Origin: Charina bottae
Taxonomy: Eukaryota > Chordata > Lepidosauria > Squamata > Charinaidae
NCBI GenBank assembly: GCA_023362775.1
Contig: JALMGJ010000002.1
Coordinates: 109,867,481-109,931,480 of the forward strand
Length of the DNA: 64,000 bases
Direction of reading: 5' to 3'
A program made the translations under genes and the position numbers. The first letter of the stretch is position 1, and each line of letters opens with the position of its first letter. Shown piece after piece: positions 31,863-43,485 of this stretch. The notes under the pieces were generated by a model. The model had not been told where the DNA came from. It saw only the letters and a program-made list of their open reading frames with translations, and searched no databases.

Positions 31863-34800
31863 TTAATTTATTGCTTTTTTGGCCCATGTATGTATGCATT
31901 TAAGTAGTTCTTACCAGACACACTTACAGTGGGATGGGAACTCTAACATCAGTGTTAGTATGTCTAAAGAGCACCAAGTCAGTATTTTAACAAGACAGCA
32001 GATGTGGTTTAAAGTTATTTTCACAGAGGCTTGCAAGCCAAACTGTTCACACCGCCCAACCACAGATGACAGTCTCAAAACAAAAGAAATCTTGGCACAT
32101 TCAGTGTTCTGTGGGAGAAGGCACCATGACAAACTCATGATTTTTGTGTTTGTTTTGTTTTGTGCTGCCACAGTTATGACTATATATAGTGGTTAAATAG
32201 AGTTCATGTGAATTAAAAAAAATCTTTGACTCATAATTACTTATGATATACAATTAATATAAGGTTATGAAGATTGACATCAAACATTTTCTGTTTTTTT
32301 TCTTTCTTTGTATATCTCAAAAACAATTACTTTAAATATTTGTTAAATGCCATATACCCAACTTGTGTCTGATACTGTGTTAAAGCAAACCCTGGAATTA
32401 AAATTCCAGTTATTTTCTCATGCTAATTTCTTATTTCCGAAACTAGGGGGCCATTGTTACTTTCTTTTTTATTTTTCCTAACAAGCTTTGGAAGATAGCT
32501 TGGTATATCCAAACACTATTTCTCCATCTGATAAAACTTAGTTTGCATGTTTGTTGAATATTCCCACAATCTCTCAAAGAATGTACAGATAGGATTTTTA
32601 AAATAGCCACATTTTTCTCTCCTCCCCCTTTCCTTTTTTATTTTCTTAGTTTTTTTAACCATCTTGATTGAAAAAGAGTTCTTGGAAACCTGAAAGCTTA
32701 AATATTACTTGTAAATATTTGAATCACCCTGTATTCCCCCTCCTTGCCCTTAGCCATAATAAACGATTACATAAAATGTAATAATTTTTCCAACATATTA
32801 CACAATGAAATCTTTTCACAAGTAGCTATAGTCAAATATGTGGTAAGATGAAAATGGAGTTAGAATATCCTGGTTTGCCTATTTTCATTTTTACCCTAAT
32901 CACACACCAACAAAAAATGGACTTTTACTTCTCACAACATGCACTGTGTAATTTGTCCAATGCTTATTACCATATCCCCTCTAAAACATTTCCTATTTAA
33001 TATGAACAGTAGGAAACTGGTTGATAGCTAGCAATTAATTAGTGAAACACCATATGTTAACAGACACACAGCAGATGTGTAGAAATGGAGACTCCAGTCT
33101 AGAGTAATTCCGCCACTGCAGTTCAGGTAAGGATTAAAATGAATCATAGTGCTAGAGATTCTAGATGGTAACTTGACTAGTGTAGTTGGCAGTTCACAGG
33201 TCCAGTAAAATCTGGTAGTTAATGGCAAACTCAGACTGGATGGAATGCTGCCACAAGAGTAACCTACAGTATAATAAGATACATTCATCTATTTCATAAC
33301 TCATAGGTCAATTATAAGCTAATTATCTTTGTCTATCAATTATATCCATATCCCTTTCACTTTCAATAGGAAAAACTCCAGGTGCTTAAGAAAGATACTA
33401 TATAACATGAAAATGGGTCATATAGCTCAAGGGACAGTCTCTCCTTTTTGTCATGTCTGAGGAATAACAGGTGGGAGGACCACAGGGCAGTCAGATCAGT
33501 TAGTTGAAGACACCAGCTGACCTCTTATTTCCCAATGCTTATGTCTGGCTTTCATTATTCTCCCTGCAATCAGAAATAAAATGCACAGAATGTAAATCAG
33601 ACTTATTGGAACTTACACTGTCTTACCTAAGAATAAGTCCCTTTGAACTCAATAATACCTATTTCTGACTGGACTTGAAGGATAAAGTGCCTGGCTGGAG
33701 GGAAGTGTTTGGGTCTGTGCCAAGGTCACATGTTTAGTTTTGTTTTGTTTTCTAGAGCAAGCAAATGACTCAACACAAACAAAGAGCATGTAGGCAGAAA
33801 ATGCTAGAATGCACCTGTACAGAGGCACGTACTGTACATACCTTAGATATACAATATATAAAAAGACAGAAAAAGCAGAGAAAGGGAGGGAGGAATTATA
33901 TTTCAGATGCTGCAGGACGTGCTACTGGAGAGGATGCCATCCTGTTGGAGTGGAGTGGAGAAACAGCCAAGCCTTCTGAGTCCAAGTATTCCAGGCCTGG
34001 GATGTGGAGGAAGGCCAGGAGGGAAAGCAACTTGTGAGAATGAGGGAAGACCAGGATAATGCACTAAGGAAAACATCTAGGATTATGTGTCTGTACAAAG
34101 AAGCAGATGCTGGATTGTGGGAGCTTGCGAGTTAAAGCCTCTGTTTGGCAGCAGAACAGCTGGGAGAAACATTCCAGTGTCAGTAATTGAGAGAAGAAGG
34201 TGAGAGGAGGAGACATAAGAGGGAGGAAATTAAGTTAGGTTAAGACTTGTTTTCTTACATTAAGAAAAACATACTGTACATAGTATGTACATAGAAATAT
34301 GTAGTATGTACATAGTATGTACATTTTCTGTACATAGAAAAACATACTGGTTTTGTAGATAGTATTTTCACTTGTACATTTTACTAGATCGCAGTACTTC
34401 ATTAGTATAGGTTTCATAGTGTTCAGAATAAAATCACTAATTTGCTTGGCTACTGGCTCTGCTTATGTGTCTGTATCAGCTCCTATCCTGATCTTCCCTC
34501 CAATATATGGTTGTAGAGATGGGATAGGAAGCAGATCCAGATAGAGAGCATCTTGAGGTGAATGAGAAAAAGGGTCGCCTCAGTGCAAAGAAGGAAGGAA
34601 CTTAGCCCTAGAACCCCAAAGTCTATTCAGGAAATAAGTGAGTTGTTAGGAGCAAACCTGGGTGTTAGATTTCATACACATGCCTAAACTAGACAAAACA
34701 CCAATGCCCTTGCATGAATGGAAGGAACCTAAGGTGAAGAGAATTCCCCAGTTCAGAAAAAGGAAAAGGGACCTGAACAATAAACCTCTGAGCCATGCAT

Positions 34801-34899
34801 AAAAGTATTTCAGTTAATGTTGAGCAGCAGGAAGAAGACAGATGCTGAAGAGAGGCTGAGGGCTGGGATGGACTGGAGCTGGAGAGATTAGATAGCTCT
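31863..34899. other. No gene seen; possible LTR leader of the following element
   Basis: Most of this stretch is unassigned. Between about 33700 and 34500 there is GGAG-rich DNA ending with an AATAAAATCAC signal (near 34427). It lies upstream of the gypsy-like element and could be its worn LTR and leader. No boundaries could be set. Confidence 0.35.
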
Positions 34900-34926
34900 G
34901 TATGGGGAGTGAAGGAAATGATTCAA

Positions 34927-35330
34927 GCACTCTCAAACATCCAGACAGTAGCTCCAGCTAGGAAAATTAGATCTTCTTCTCCAATTCATGACAGAGATGT
35001 CCCAAAGTATATTACAATCCCAAAGTTGAATGAAGGAGGATATAGAGTTCTTCTTCATTATGTTTGACGGTACAGCAACTGTTTGTGCATGGGCAGAATG
35101 GAAATGGCTTGCCAGATTAGCACCTGATCTTACCCTTAAATCTTACTCTGCATTATCACCTAGAGATGTAGTGAATTACCAAACAGTGATGGAGGCTATA
35201 TTACATTCTTATGATGTGACCAAATATATCTAAAGGCAGAGGTTTAGAGAATGTTCTTATGTTCCCCAGGATGGAGTGGAATATCTTACTAGTGTATTTG
35301 GAACCGTGAAGAAGGTCCTCTTACTGAAGG
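34927..35330 (+). pseudogene. gypsy gag remnant (SCAN-related capsid type)
   Basis: Across one frameshift near 35030 the sequence reads DVPKYITIPKLNEGG, then EDIEFFFIMFDGTATVCAWAE, WLARLAPDLTLKSYSAL and VMEAILHSYDVTKYI, a stop, and RQRFRE. This is the layout of the Gmr1-like gag capsid from which the vertebrate SCAN domain is thought to derive. Two frame lesions and a stop show it is dead. The nucleocapsid part is missing. Confidence 0.65.
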
Positions 35331-35339
35331 CTAGTAGAC

Positions 35340-35640
35340 ACTAAGACAAAAATACCACTTACCAGTGGGTGTAATGAAACGATTACCACATAACCTGATC
35401 ATAGGCACTGACAAATGGCTAAGTCATTTGTCTGGACTTGCCCATTTGTGGAGGGGTGGTTGCTGGAAAAAAGATTATGGTGCCAGCACAAGGAGAAGCT
35501 ACAGGAGTTCTCACAAGAGCACAGGCCAAGCAGGCAAAGAAGGAGGAGAAAGAGATGCAAGAATCTCATGAAATTCTTTCTTTGCCTCCTGACCTGTTTG
35601 GGGGTAGTAAGGCTCCTCATAACAATTCTTAACTTTGAGA
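35340..35640 (+). pseudogene. gypsy protease C-terminal part
   Basis: A VGVMKRLPHNLIIGTDKWL segment matches the C-terminal end of the retroviral-type aspartic protease in gypsy elements (LPxxLIIGTDW). It is followed, in another frame, by GEATGVLTRAQAKQ, the usual linker after protease. The DTG active site is not visible. Confidence 0.6.
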
Positions 35641-36160
35641 CAAGCAAATAAGGCTAGAGGAAAAGATTGGAATCAAAGATGGGAGGTGTATATAGGATTC
35701 ATACAGAGAAAAGACCCTACATTACAAAAATGTGGACAAGTCATAACGAGAGATGAAAATAGATGGTTGGAAAAGCCTATTTTTGCAGAAAAGGAAGGCA
35801 TTTTATATAGGTATAGAGGTGATTCCAGAACAAGAGAAAAGTTGGAGTGGGTTGTGGCTCCACAGGAGTTTAGAGTAGCACTGCTAAAGTTAGAACATGG
35901 AAGTCCCTAGGCAGGACTTATGGGTAGAGGCCAAACCCTGAGGAGGTTATGGGATAGATTTATTGGCCAGGAATCATAACAGAGGTACAAAAGTGTTGTA
36001 GGTCATGTCCAGAGTGTCAATACACCAGACCCAAAAGGAGCAGACAATAAAGCTCCTATGGAAAGGATTCCCATAAAGCCAGTCCCCTTTTCTAGAGTAT
36101 CTACGAATGTTATAGGACCTTTGCCTAAAATGACCAATTAAAGTCATTATCTTGAAGCTG
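35635..36160 (+). pseudogene. gypsy integrase N-terminal zinc finger region
   Basis: The frame has DPTLQKC, GILYRYRGDSRTREKLEWVV, APQEFRVALLKLEHGSP, then GRGQTLRRLWDRF and, after a frameshift, CCRSCPECQYTRP. This is the HHCC zinc-binding domain. The CxxC half and the first histidine are kept, while the second histidine position reads L/M. It continues with APMERIPIKPVPFSRVSTNV and IGPLPK, the start of the catalytic core, and then fades. The catalytic DDE residues were not found. Confidence 0.75.
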
Positions 36161-36200
36161 TAGCTTTAGAAAATAATGGCAAAAGCCATTACCACAATAA

Positions 36201-37011
36201 TTGCATGTAATATCTTACAGAAAAAAATAGCCCAACAAAAAAAGAGGTACTTCAGTAATAAACAAATAAAAACCATACTAAGAAAAATAAATATATCCTA
36301 TACAATTAATGTCCCCCAAAATTTCTGAAGATTAAAACATTAATTTGCTATTCATGTTCTTCATAATTTATTCTCATAGTATGTTAATGTACCAATCATA
36401 TCATAGGCATATGCTTATGAAACCCTGCAATTTTTTACATTATACTAAAGAAGTGGTCTTTAACTGGAGTAATACATCATTAAAAAAATATGGAAGGAGA
36501 ATAAACATGGAGTACTGCTTGTGAAGATTCAGTAAGATGAACAGTATGTGGTGAAATGCCCAGAAGTACCCAGCAGAGGTAACCAAATCAAGAAAAATGG
36601 GGAAAAAAAAACAGGATTTGATGTCTGTGGGAGGGTGGGTGGATGGGTCCATTCACATACATTAGTTATCAAGTATGTGAGAGAATTATTTTTAAAAAGG
36701 ATCCCAACCATACAGAGCTGATTGGGAAGCTGATGCTGACATTAAGTCAATAGATGACAAATCCAACTAACAATTTACATGTTGCAAGTTCAAAGTCTAG
36801 CTGAATTGCACGTGTGAGTCTGAGAGGTCAACATTTAATGGCAAACATTAGAAAATTATGTCAGGCATGTTAGCAAAAATCATCTGTTAATAAGGTCTGA
36901 TTAATGGACTTGCCAGACAAGAGTAAAACAGCCATAACCTTTCAAAGCAAATTTCACAAATAGGGTAATAATATGGATCAGAGCATATTATTATCATATA
37001 TATCATATATA

Positions 37012-37013
<2 letters not shown>
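36201..37013. other. No gene seen
   Basis: Unassigned AT-rich DNA between the gypsy remnant and the TA/GA array. Confidence 0.5.

Positions 37014-37088
<75 letters not shown>
37014..37088. repeat. (TA)n followed by (GA)n
   Basis: A TA run (37014-37050) passes directly into a GA run (37051-37088), just upstream of the Bov-B 5' end. Confidence 0.95.
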
Positions 37089-37091
<3 letters not shown>

Positions 37092-37298
37092 CATACATAT
37101 CAGAGATCCAGCAAAGGAGATCGTTACCTTGTCATGGTGCTGGAGCTTGAGCACCTCAATGATGCCATGAGCTAAACCATGAAGGGACATCCAAGATGGG
37201 AAGGTCATGGCAGAGAGGTCAGACTAAATACGATCCCTGGGGAAGGTAGCAGCAACCCACCCCAGTATTCTTGCCGTGTAAACTCAGTACAACCAGAG

Positions 37299-37597
37299 TT
37301 ATTTATTTATCCATCCATCCATCCATCCATCCATCCATCCATCCATCCACCCATCCATCCATCCATCCAACTTCTATCACTGCCCATCTCCCCCCACAAG
37401 GGGGACTCTGGGCGGTTTACAACATAGTCAGTAATTAAAACATAAAATACAATATAACAACCCTAAAAATAAATTAGATATAAATATAAAATCCAAGAGG
37501 CTATGAGGTTATATTTAAAAGAGCTCTATGGCACAAAACAAACTCAAGATGAGCTATTACCCTTCCCATCCCAGGCAAGGTGGCAGAGCCAGGTCTT
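37299..37597 (-). mobile_element. L2/CR1-like LINE fragment inserted into Bov-B
   Basis: On the minus strand it has GGTTGTAAACCGCCCAGAGT-type tail sequence ending in a (GGAT)n and (AAAT)n tail; on the plus strand this appears as TTTATTTATCCATCC and GGGCGGTTTACAAC. Comparison with the uninterrupted antisense copy at 1440-1500 shows Bov-B sequence directly joined at this point, so this is an insertion. The exact target duplication is not resolved. Confidence 0.65.
37310..37368. repeat. (CATC)n microsatellite
   Basis: About 14 units in the tail of the inserted L2-like fragment. Confidence 0.92.
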
Positions 37598-37769
37598 CAA
37601 TTGTCGGTATACAATCGGAAGATGGGACTCCCAGGTCAGAAGATGGTCAAAATGCTACTGGGGAGGAACAGAGGATAAGTTCAACTAGCCCCAGATGTGA
37701 TGACGCAGCTAGCTCAAAGCCGAAAGGACGGCTAGCAGCCAACGGTGCTGGTGGTGAACGACGAATCCG

Positions 37770-38460
37770 ATGTTCTAAAGATCAACACACCATAGGAACC
37801 TGGAATGTAAGATCTATGAGCCAGGGCAAATTGGATGTGGTTATTGGTGAGATGTCAAGATTAAATATAGACATTTTGGGTGCCAGTAAACTGAAATGGA
37901 CTGGAATGGGCCACTTCACATCAGATGACCACCAGATCTACTGCTGTGGACAAGAGGACCACAGAAGAAATGGGGTAGCCTTCATAATTAATAATAAAGT
38001 GGCTAAAGTATTGCTTGGATACAATCCAAAAAATGATAGAATGATCTCAATTTGAATTCAGGGTAAGCCATTTAACACCACAGTGATCCAAATATACGCC
38101 CCAACCATTGATGCTGAAGAAGCAGTTCTATGAGGATCTATAGCACCTATTGGATAATACACCAAAAAGAGATGTTATTTTCATTACAGGAGACTGAAAT
38201 GCTAAGGTGGGTAGTCAGACGACACCTGGAATTACAGGCAAGCATGGTCTGGGAGAACAAAATCAAGCGGGACATAGGCTGATAGAATTTTGCCAAGACA
38301 ATTCACTGTGCATAACAAATACTCTCTTCCAGCAACCTAAAAGATGACTTTATACATGGACTTCACCAGATGGTTGACACTGAAATCAGATTGACTGCAT
38401 CCTTTCCAGCCAAAGGTGGCGGACATCTATACAGTTGGTAAAAACAAGACCTGGAGCTGA
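37770..38460 (+). pseudogene. Bov-B apurinic endonuclease domain
   Basis: The frame reads IGTWNVRSMSQGKLDVV, then ILGASKLKWTGMGHF, GVAFIINNK and KNDRMISI. After a stop at 38053 and a frameshift it has VIQIYAP, FITGD followed by a stop and NAKVG, and later LYTWTSPDG. The normally catalytic Glu of the SELKW block is Lys here (SKLKW), and the Trp of GDWN is a TGA stop. The domain nicks target DNA in active copies and must be dead in this one. Confidence 0.8.
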
Positions 38461-39934
38461 CTGTAGATCACGAACTTCTTATTGCACAATTTAGAATCAG
38501 ACTAAAGAGAATAGGGAAGACCCACAGATCAGTTAGATATGAGCTTACTAATATTCCTAATGAATATGCAGTGGAGATGAAGAATAGATTTAAGGGACTA
38601 GATTTAGTAGATAGGGTCACGGAAGAACTATGGACAGAAGTTCGCAACATTGTTCACGAGGCGGCAACAAAAAACATCCCAAAGAAAAAGAAAACCAAGA
38701 AGGCAAGTTGGCTGTCTGCTGAGACACTGGAAGTAGCCCAAGAAAGAAGGAAAGCAAAAGGCAACAGTGATAGGGGGAGATATGCCCAATTAAATGCAAA
38801 ATTCCAGAGGTTAGCCAGAACAGATAAGGAATTATTTTTAAACAAGCAATGTGAGGAAGTGGAAGAATATAATAGAATAGGAAGGACAGGAGAACTCTTC
38901 TAGAAAATTAGAAACATTGGAGGTAAATTCCAGGCAAAAATGGGTATGATCAAAAACCAAGATGGCAAGGACCTAACAGAAGCAGAAGAGATCAAGAAAA
39001 GGTGGCAAGAATATACAGAAGATCTGTATAGGAAGGATAATAATATTGTGGATAGCTTTGATGGTTTTTTCAGTGAGTTAGAGCCAGACATCCTGAAGAG
39101 TGAGGTTGAATGGGCCTTAAGAAGGATTGCTAATAACAAGGCAACAGGAGACGATGGTATCCCAGCTGAACTGTTTAAAATCTTGCAAGATGCTGCTGTC
39201 AAGGTGATGCATGCCATATGCCAGCAAATTTGGAAAAAACAAGAATGGCCATCAGATTGGAAAAAATCAACTTATATACCCATACCAAAAAAGGGAAGCA
39301 CTAAAGAATGTTCAAAGTATCAAACAGTGGCACTTATTTCACATGCCAGTAAGGTAATGCTCAAGATCCTGCAAGGTAGACTCAAGCAATTCATGAAGTG
39401 AGAATTGCCAGATGTACAAGCTGGGTTTCGAAAAGGCAGAGGAACTAGAGACCAAATCCGCTGGATAATGGAGAAAGCCAGGGAGTTTCAGAAAAACATC
39501 TATTTCTATTTTATTGACTATTCTAAAGCATTTGACTGTGTGGATCATAACAAATTGTGGCAAGTTCTTGGTGGTATGGGGATACCAAATCATCTTGTCT
39601 AACTCCTGAGGAATCTGTATAACGACCAAGTAGCAATGGTAAGAACAGACCATGGAACAACGGACTGGTATAAGATTGGGAAAGGAGTACGGCAGGGTTG
39701 TATACTCTCACCCTACCTATTCAACTTGTACGCAGAAGACATCATGCGACATGCTGGGCTTGATGAATCCAAGGCTGGAGTTAAAATTGCTGGAAGAAAC
39801 ATTAGCAATCTCAGATATGCAGATGATACCACTTTGATGGCTGAAAGCGAGGAGGAGCTGAGGAGCCTCATGATGAAGGTGAAAGAAGAAAGTGCAAAAC
39901 CTGGGTTGCAGTTAAACCCCAAAAAAACCAAGAT

Positions 39935-40108
39935 TATGGCAACCAATGTATTGTCGAAGGCTTTCACGGCCGGAGTTCAATGGCTGTTGTGGGTCTTCCG
40001 GGCTGTGTGGCCGTGTTCTGGAAGTTGTGGTTCCTAACGTTTCGCCAGCATCTGTGGCCAGCATCTTCAGAGGGCAGGAGCACAGATAGAAGCAAAATAT
40101 GGCAACCA
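39935..40108 (-). mobile_element. 152-bp PLE terminal piece with target duplications
   Basis: The insertion 39946-40097 is flanked by TATGGCAACCA at 39935-39945 and 40098-40108. It lies inside the Bov-B codons for KIMATN. On the minus strand it contains a hammerhead-like core about 27 nt from its 5' end and then the terminal repeat ending CCTTCGACAATACAT. The same outer boundary (ATGTATTGTCGAAGG on the plus strand) is found at 44278. It carries no coding sequence. Confidence 0.85.
40027..40076 (-). ncRNA. Hammerhead-like motif, third PLE type
   Basis: On the minus strand CTGAAGA (40064-40070) is followed by a stem II hairpin of GCTGGC and GCTGGC halves (two G-U pairs), GAAA (40040-40043) and CGTT with a two-pair stem III. 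Stem I begins CCT with AGG on either side of the core. All core bases are present. Confidence 0.65.
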
Positions 40109-40674
40109 GCTTGATTGACAACTGGCAAATAGAGGGAGAAAACGTGGAGGCAGTGACAGACTTTGTATTTCTAGGCACAAAGATTACTACAGACACTGAC
40201 TGCATCCAGGAAATCAGAAGACGTCTACTACTTGGGAGGAGAGCAATGACAAAACTTGATAAAATAGTTAAGAGCAAAGACATCACACTGACAACAAAGG
40301 TCCGCATAGTTAAAGCAATGGTATTTCCCATAGTAAACTATGGCTGCAAGAGCTGGACCATGAGGAAGGCTGAGCGAAGGAAAATAGATGCTTTTTAACT
40401 GTGGTGTTGGAGGAAAATTCTGAGAGTGCCTTGGACTGCAAGAAGATCAAACCAGTCCATACTCCAGGAAATCAAGCCAGACTGCTCACTTGAGGGAATG
40501 ATATTAAAGGCAAAACTGAAGTACTTTGGCCACATAATGAGAAGACAGGATACCCTGGAGAAGAAGCTGATGCTAGGGAAAGTGGAAGGCAAAAGGAAGA
40601 GGGGCCGACCAAGGGCAAGATGGATGGATGATATTCTGGAGGTGATGGACTCAACCGTGGGGGAGCTGAGGATG

Positions 40675-41752
40675 GTGATGGTTTTTATTGAAGAAGGAAA
40701 TCCAGGTAGGTCTTTATATACTACATACATAACTGTATTAACAAGGATGTAAGCTTAAAATCTTTGTTTAGTGTATAAAGTAAACGTTTTGGAAATGTTT
40801 TGCATAAATGTTTTTTCCTAGTTTGCCAAAAGGTGCAAAGCTGAATGAGGCATTTACCAATTAAAGTGAACCGCAAGGCATGCAGATTTCCTTATGAAGA
40901 TGCTGGCTTTGTTTCTTCCCTTTAAGAGAAATAAAAAAATCTGGCAGGATGTAAAAATGAAACTGTCAGTAAATATTAAAGCAGATGGGGAAAAATGATA
41001 GAAGATGGCTGCTATTATGTGGGATATTTTTGTACGTGATATAAAGGCTGGGTGTAGTTTCCCTATACAAACAGGAATGGCTTCTTTTTTAGCATTACAT
41101 CTAATCCTAGAACTGTAAAAGCTCCTTAGAAATGATTTCTGTTTGATACTATTTTAAAAAGGTGTAAGTGAGCATGAGAGCAATGATGGATGCAGCCAAG
41201 TAACCCTGCTCCAATGTGAGACACATGATGTCACCCCTCTTGACATCTACCTGCTAAAAGTGGTAAAAGTCAGTACCCCTGGTTCTTGCTGGTGTGGGAG
41301 TCCTCATATGTGCAGGAATTTCCTCTTGCTGCATGAAAGCATAGACATCTGGGAAAGGGTGATGGTACCTACATGATGTTGAGAACAGGCTGGGTGGTAT
41401 AGCCCCACCCCCACTCATCTGTTGTTCAAAGCATCTGAATAGATCTCCTGTTCTTGTTTTCTTAATGTCTAACTACACCGATCATCTGCCTACTCTGCTA
41501 AGATGGAAAAAAAACTGGGAAATTGACTAGACTAGCTCATAGGAACCTTTGTTCCAATCATTTTAAATCCTAAAAAAGACGTGACCTCTACATGTTTGTT
41601 AGACAGACTTTATTAAAAATTAGATTAAAAAAAATAAAATATAAACAAAGTATTCTTTCACACTGAAAGGGAAAACACAGTACCATTTTTAACTAGAACT
41701 ATGAAGCACTTTGGATTCAATTCTTTAAAAAATTACTTTGGAGCTCTTAGTG
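40675..41752. other. No gene seen
   Basis: Unassigned. The Bov-B similarity stops abruptly at the left edge. Confidence 0.5.
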
Positions 41753-41971
41753 CAGGGGTCCTCAAACTCTTCAGCTCAGAAACACTTTCATGAAGTTTCA
41801 GATTGTTCATCAACCCCCAAACATTTATTATATGAAAATAATAAATACTACTTTAACTAATAGTACTATGAATAATGATAATGATGATGGTGATGGTGAT
41901 AACAACAACAACAACAATGGATAGTCCCACCTGCCCTTGAGGGTCAATATTGACCACTTTGGAGAACTCTG
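41753..41971. mobile_element. hAT-like miniature
   Basis: The ends CAGGGGTCCTCAAACT and, reverse complemented, CAGAGTTCTCCAAAGT are an imperfect inverted repeat. The flanking octamers (TCTTAGTG, ATTTAGGG) match only partly, so the insertion is old. The interior contains a GAT/AAC simple repeat (41874-41918). Confidence 0.55.
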
Positions 41972-42224
41972 ATTTAGGGGGACAAATGTAGCATCATTCT
42001 CCAACTCGTTAATGTAGCCAAGTCTTTTCTCAATGCATGAAATTGTAGAGGACAACCATGCATTCCTGAGAAAATTTGTGACTTAAACTGTTTTAAAGCT
42101 TTTCTAATATGTAGATGCTACCTTCATGTCTTTTGCTCACTCCAAAATACCGTTGGTGAATTGAATTGAAAGCATGCTGCACAGCCCTATTATTTATCAT
42201 ATTCACTATCAAACAGATATCAGG

Positions 42225-42393
42225 CAGAGAGAAGTGACCTTGGGCCAGTCGCTCTCTCTGAGCCCAACTCACCTCACAGGTGGTTGTTGTGGGGAAAATA
42301 GGAGGAGGAAGGAGTATTAGGTATGTTCGCCACCTTGAATTATTTATAAAAATAATAAAGGTGGGATATAAAATAAATAAATAAATAAATAAT
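42225..42393 (+). mobile_element. CORE-SINE, first tail type, 5'-truncated
   Basis: It starts within the CORE domain (GTGACCTTGGGCCAGTCGCT) and continues through ATTAGGTATGTTCGCCACCT to AATAAAGGTGGGAT and an (AAAT)n tail. The tRNA-like head is missing. Confidence 0.8.
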
Positions 42394-42455
42394 CAAAATG
42401 TGCATGCATTTTGTTTTGATCCTAAGATGGAAGTATTAGGAACTTAGCCCATCGG

Positions 42456-42461
42456 ATATAT

Positions 42462-42512
<51 letters not shown>

Positions 42513-42741
42513 TTTTAATTTTTATCCCGTCTTTATTATTTTTATAAATAACTCAAGGCAGAGAACATACCAAATACTCCTTCCTCCTCCTATTTTCCCC
42601 ACAACAACCTGTGAGGTGAGTTGGGCTGAGAGAGAGTGACTGGTCCAAAGTCACCCAGCCGGCTTTTATGCCTATGGTGGGATTAAAACTCAGTCTCCTG
42701 GTTTCTAGCCCATTGCCTTAACCACTAGACCAATCTGGCTA
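42456..42741 (-). mobile_element. CORE-SINE, first tail type, full length, with long (TTTA)n tail
   Basis: On the minus strand the order is tRNA-like head (CAGATTGGTCTAGTGGTTAA), CORE domain, ATTTGGTATGTTCTCTGCCTTG tail region, AATAAAGACGGGAT and a tail of about 15 AAAT units. It faces the 42225 copy tail to tail across about 60 bp. Confidence 0.85.
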
Positions 42742-43215
42742 CCCATTGTAAGAGCATAACCCATTATAAGCACATTTTTTGGCAAAGGACAGTGAAAATA
42801 TGAAATCTGCCAAGTGGCAACATGTAGTGACATTACTGGGTGGTGAGGGAGTGAGGACAAAAATATACCAAAGTACAGCAAAAAGGAGGCAAGGAGCTAC
42901 AGTTAACACTGTAAAAAACACACAAAACTTGGGGAGATAAACTGGATGTAAAGACAGCAGCTATCTCATATGTGTGCAGGGACAAGTTAGATAACAGCAG
43001 ATTTTTGCTGGCTTTCATAGGATGGATTGATAGGCATCCACAGTTAGCCATGAGGACAGCAAAATGAGGGACTGTATATTGTGCCTCACAATACAAGCTC
43101 TGCCCCTTCATGCCTGGGTCACAATGTTTCATGCAAGTATCTAAGAGGCAGAGTTTGCATCACAACATCATAGTACCTAAGCACAGTTTTGTTACTTGCA
43201 CCCCTTGCTGTCATC
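42742..43215. other. No gene seen
   Basis: Unassigned. Confidence 0.5.
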
Positions 43216-43485
43216 CTTGTGAGGTATTCCAGACCAAAAGCACATCCAGAAGTACCAGCTCTATCTTTATTGTAAGGTTATATTAACATAGTCTTGCAAG
43301 TCTGAAAGTACATCTCTCCATGCCCCACCCCAGTTACAGTCCAAGAAACTAGGGAGGGTCCCTTCTGAGATGTTTGCCATGCTTCCATTCCCTCTGCAGG
43401 CTCATCTGCCTCTTATCTGACTGTTCCCTAGTTTGCAGCTCTTTCTTCTGTCTCCCAAGGTCATTCCCACATACCATTACACTTG
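43216..43485 (-). mobile_element. Solo LTR with 4-bp duplication
   Basis: The 262-bp LTR (43220-43481) has TG...CA ends (minus strand TGTAATGG...ATACCTCA), an AATAAAG polyadenylation signal near its 3' end, and CTTG on both sides (43216-43219, 43482-43485). A 4-bp duplication suits a gypsy-type integrase. Relatives lie at 28046-28332 and 54254. Confidence 0.72.

Larger units (their letters stand above)
34900..36200 (+). mobile_element. Decayed Ty3/gypsy element, gag-protease-integrase order (Gmr1-like)
   Basis: Three gene remnants follow one another on the plus strand with no RT between protease and integrase. Gmr1-type gypsy elements are known for placing integrase before RT, so this order fits that lineage, with RT lost or degraded downstream. 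An internal deletion in an ordinary gypsy element would give the same picture. No second LTR was found. Confidence 0.65.
37104..40674 (+). mobile_element. Bov-B (RTE) LINE, near full length but lacking its 3' end
   Basis: The 5' region starts at CCAGCAAAGGAGA, the same start as the antisense fragment at 1290-1660. An endonuclease domain, an RT domain and most of the C-terminal region follow. The match ends near 40674 (GELRMVM) before the usual terminus SRTRL and its GAGTCGGACACGAC tail, which is present in another copy at 46890-47233. Two later insertions lie inside: an L2-like LINE tail (37299-37597) and a PLE piece (39946-40097). Stops and frameshifts make it inactive. Confidence 0.88.
38530..40674 (+). 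pseudogene. Bov-B reverse transcriptase and C-terminal region
   Basis: Successive frames give FKGLDLVDRVTEELWTEVR, SWLSAETLEVA, MGMIKNQDGKDLTEAEEI, NKATGDDGIPAELFK, YIPIPKKGSTKECSKYQTVA, LPDVQAGFRKGRGTRDQIRW, IDYSKAFDCVDHNKLW, GVRQGCILSPYLFNLYAEDI and LRYADDTTLMAESEEEL. The catalytic YADD box is intact at about 39816-39828. The C-terminal part includes MVFPIVNYGCKSWT and PWTARRSNQSILQEI. At least four stops or frameshifts and the PLE insertion after KTKIMATN break the protein. Confidence 0.85.

Noticed and set aside
35635..35910. The integrase-like frame as a domesticated GIN-type gene
   Set aside because: Frame lesions follow immediately and the second zinc-binding histidine is lost. Gag and protease remnants lie just upstream, as in a decayed element.
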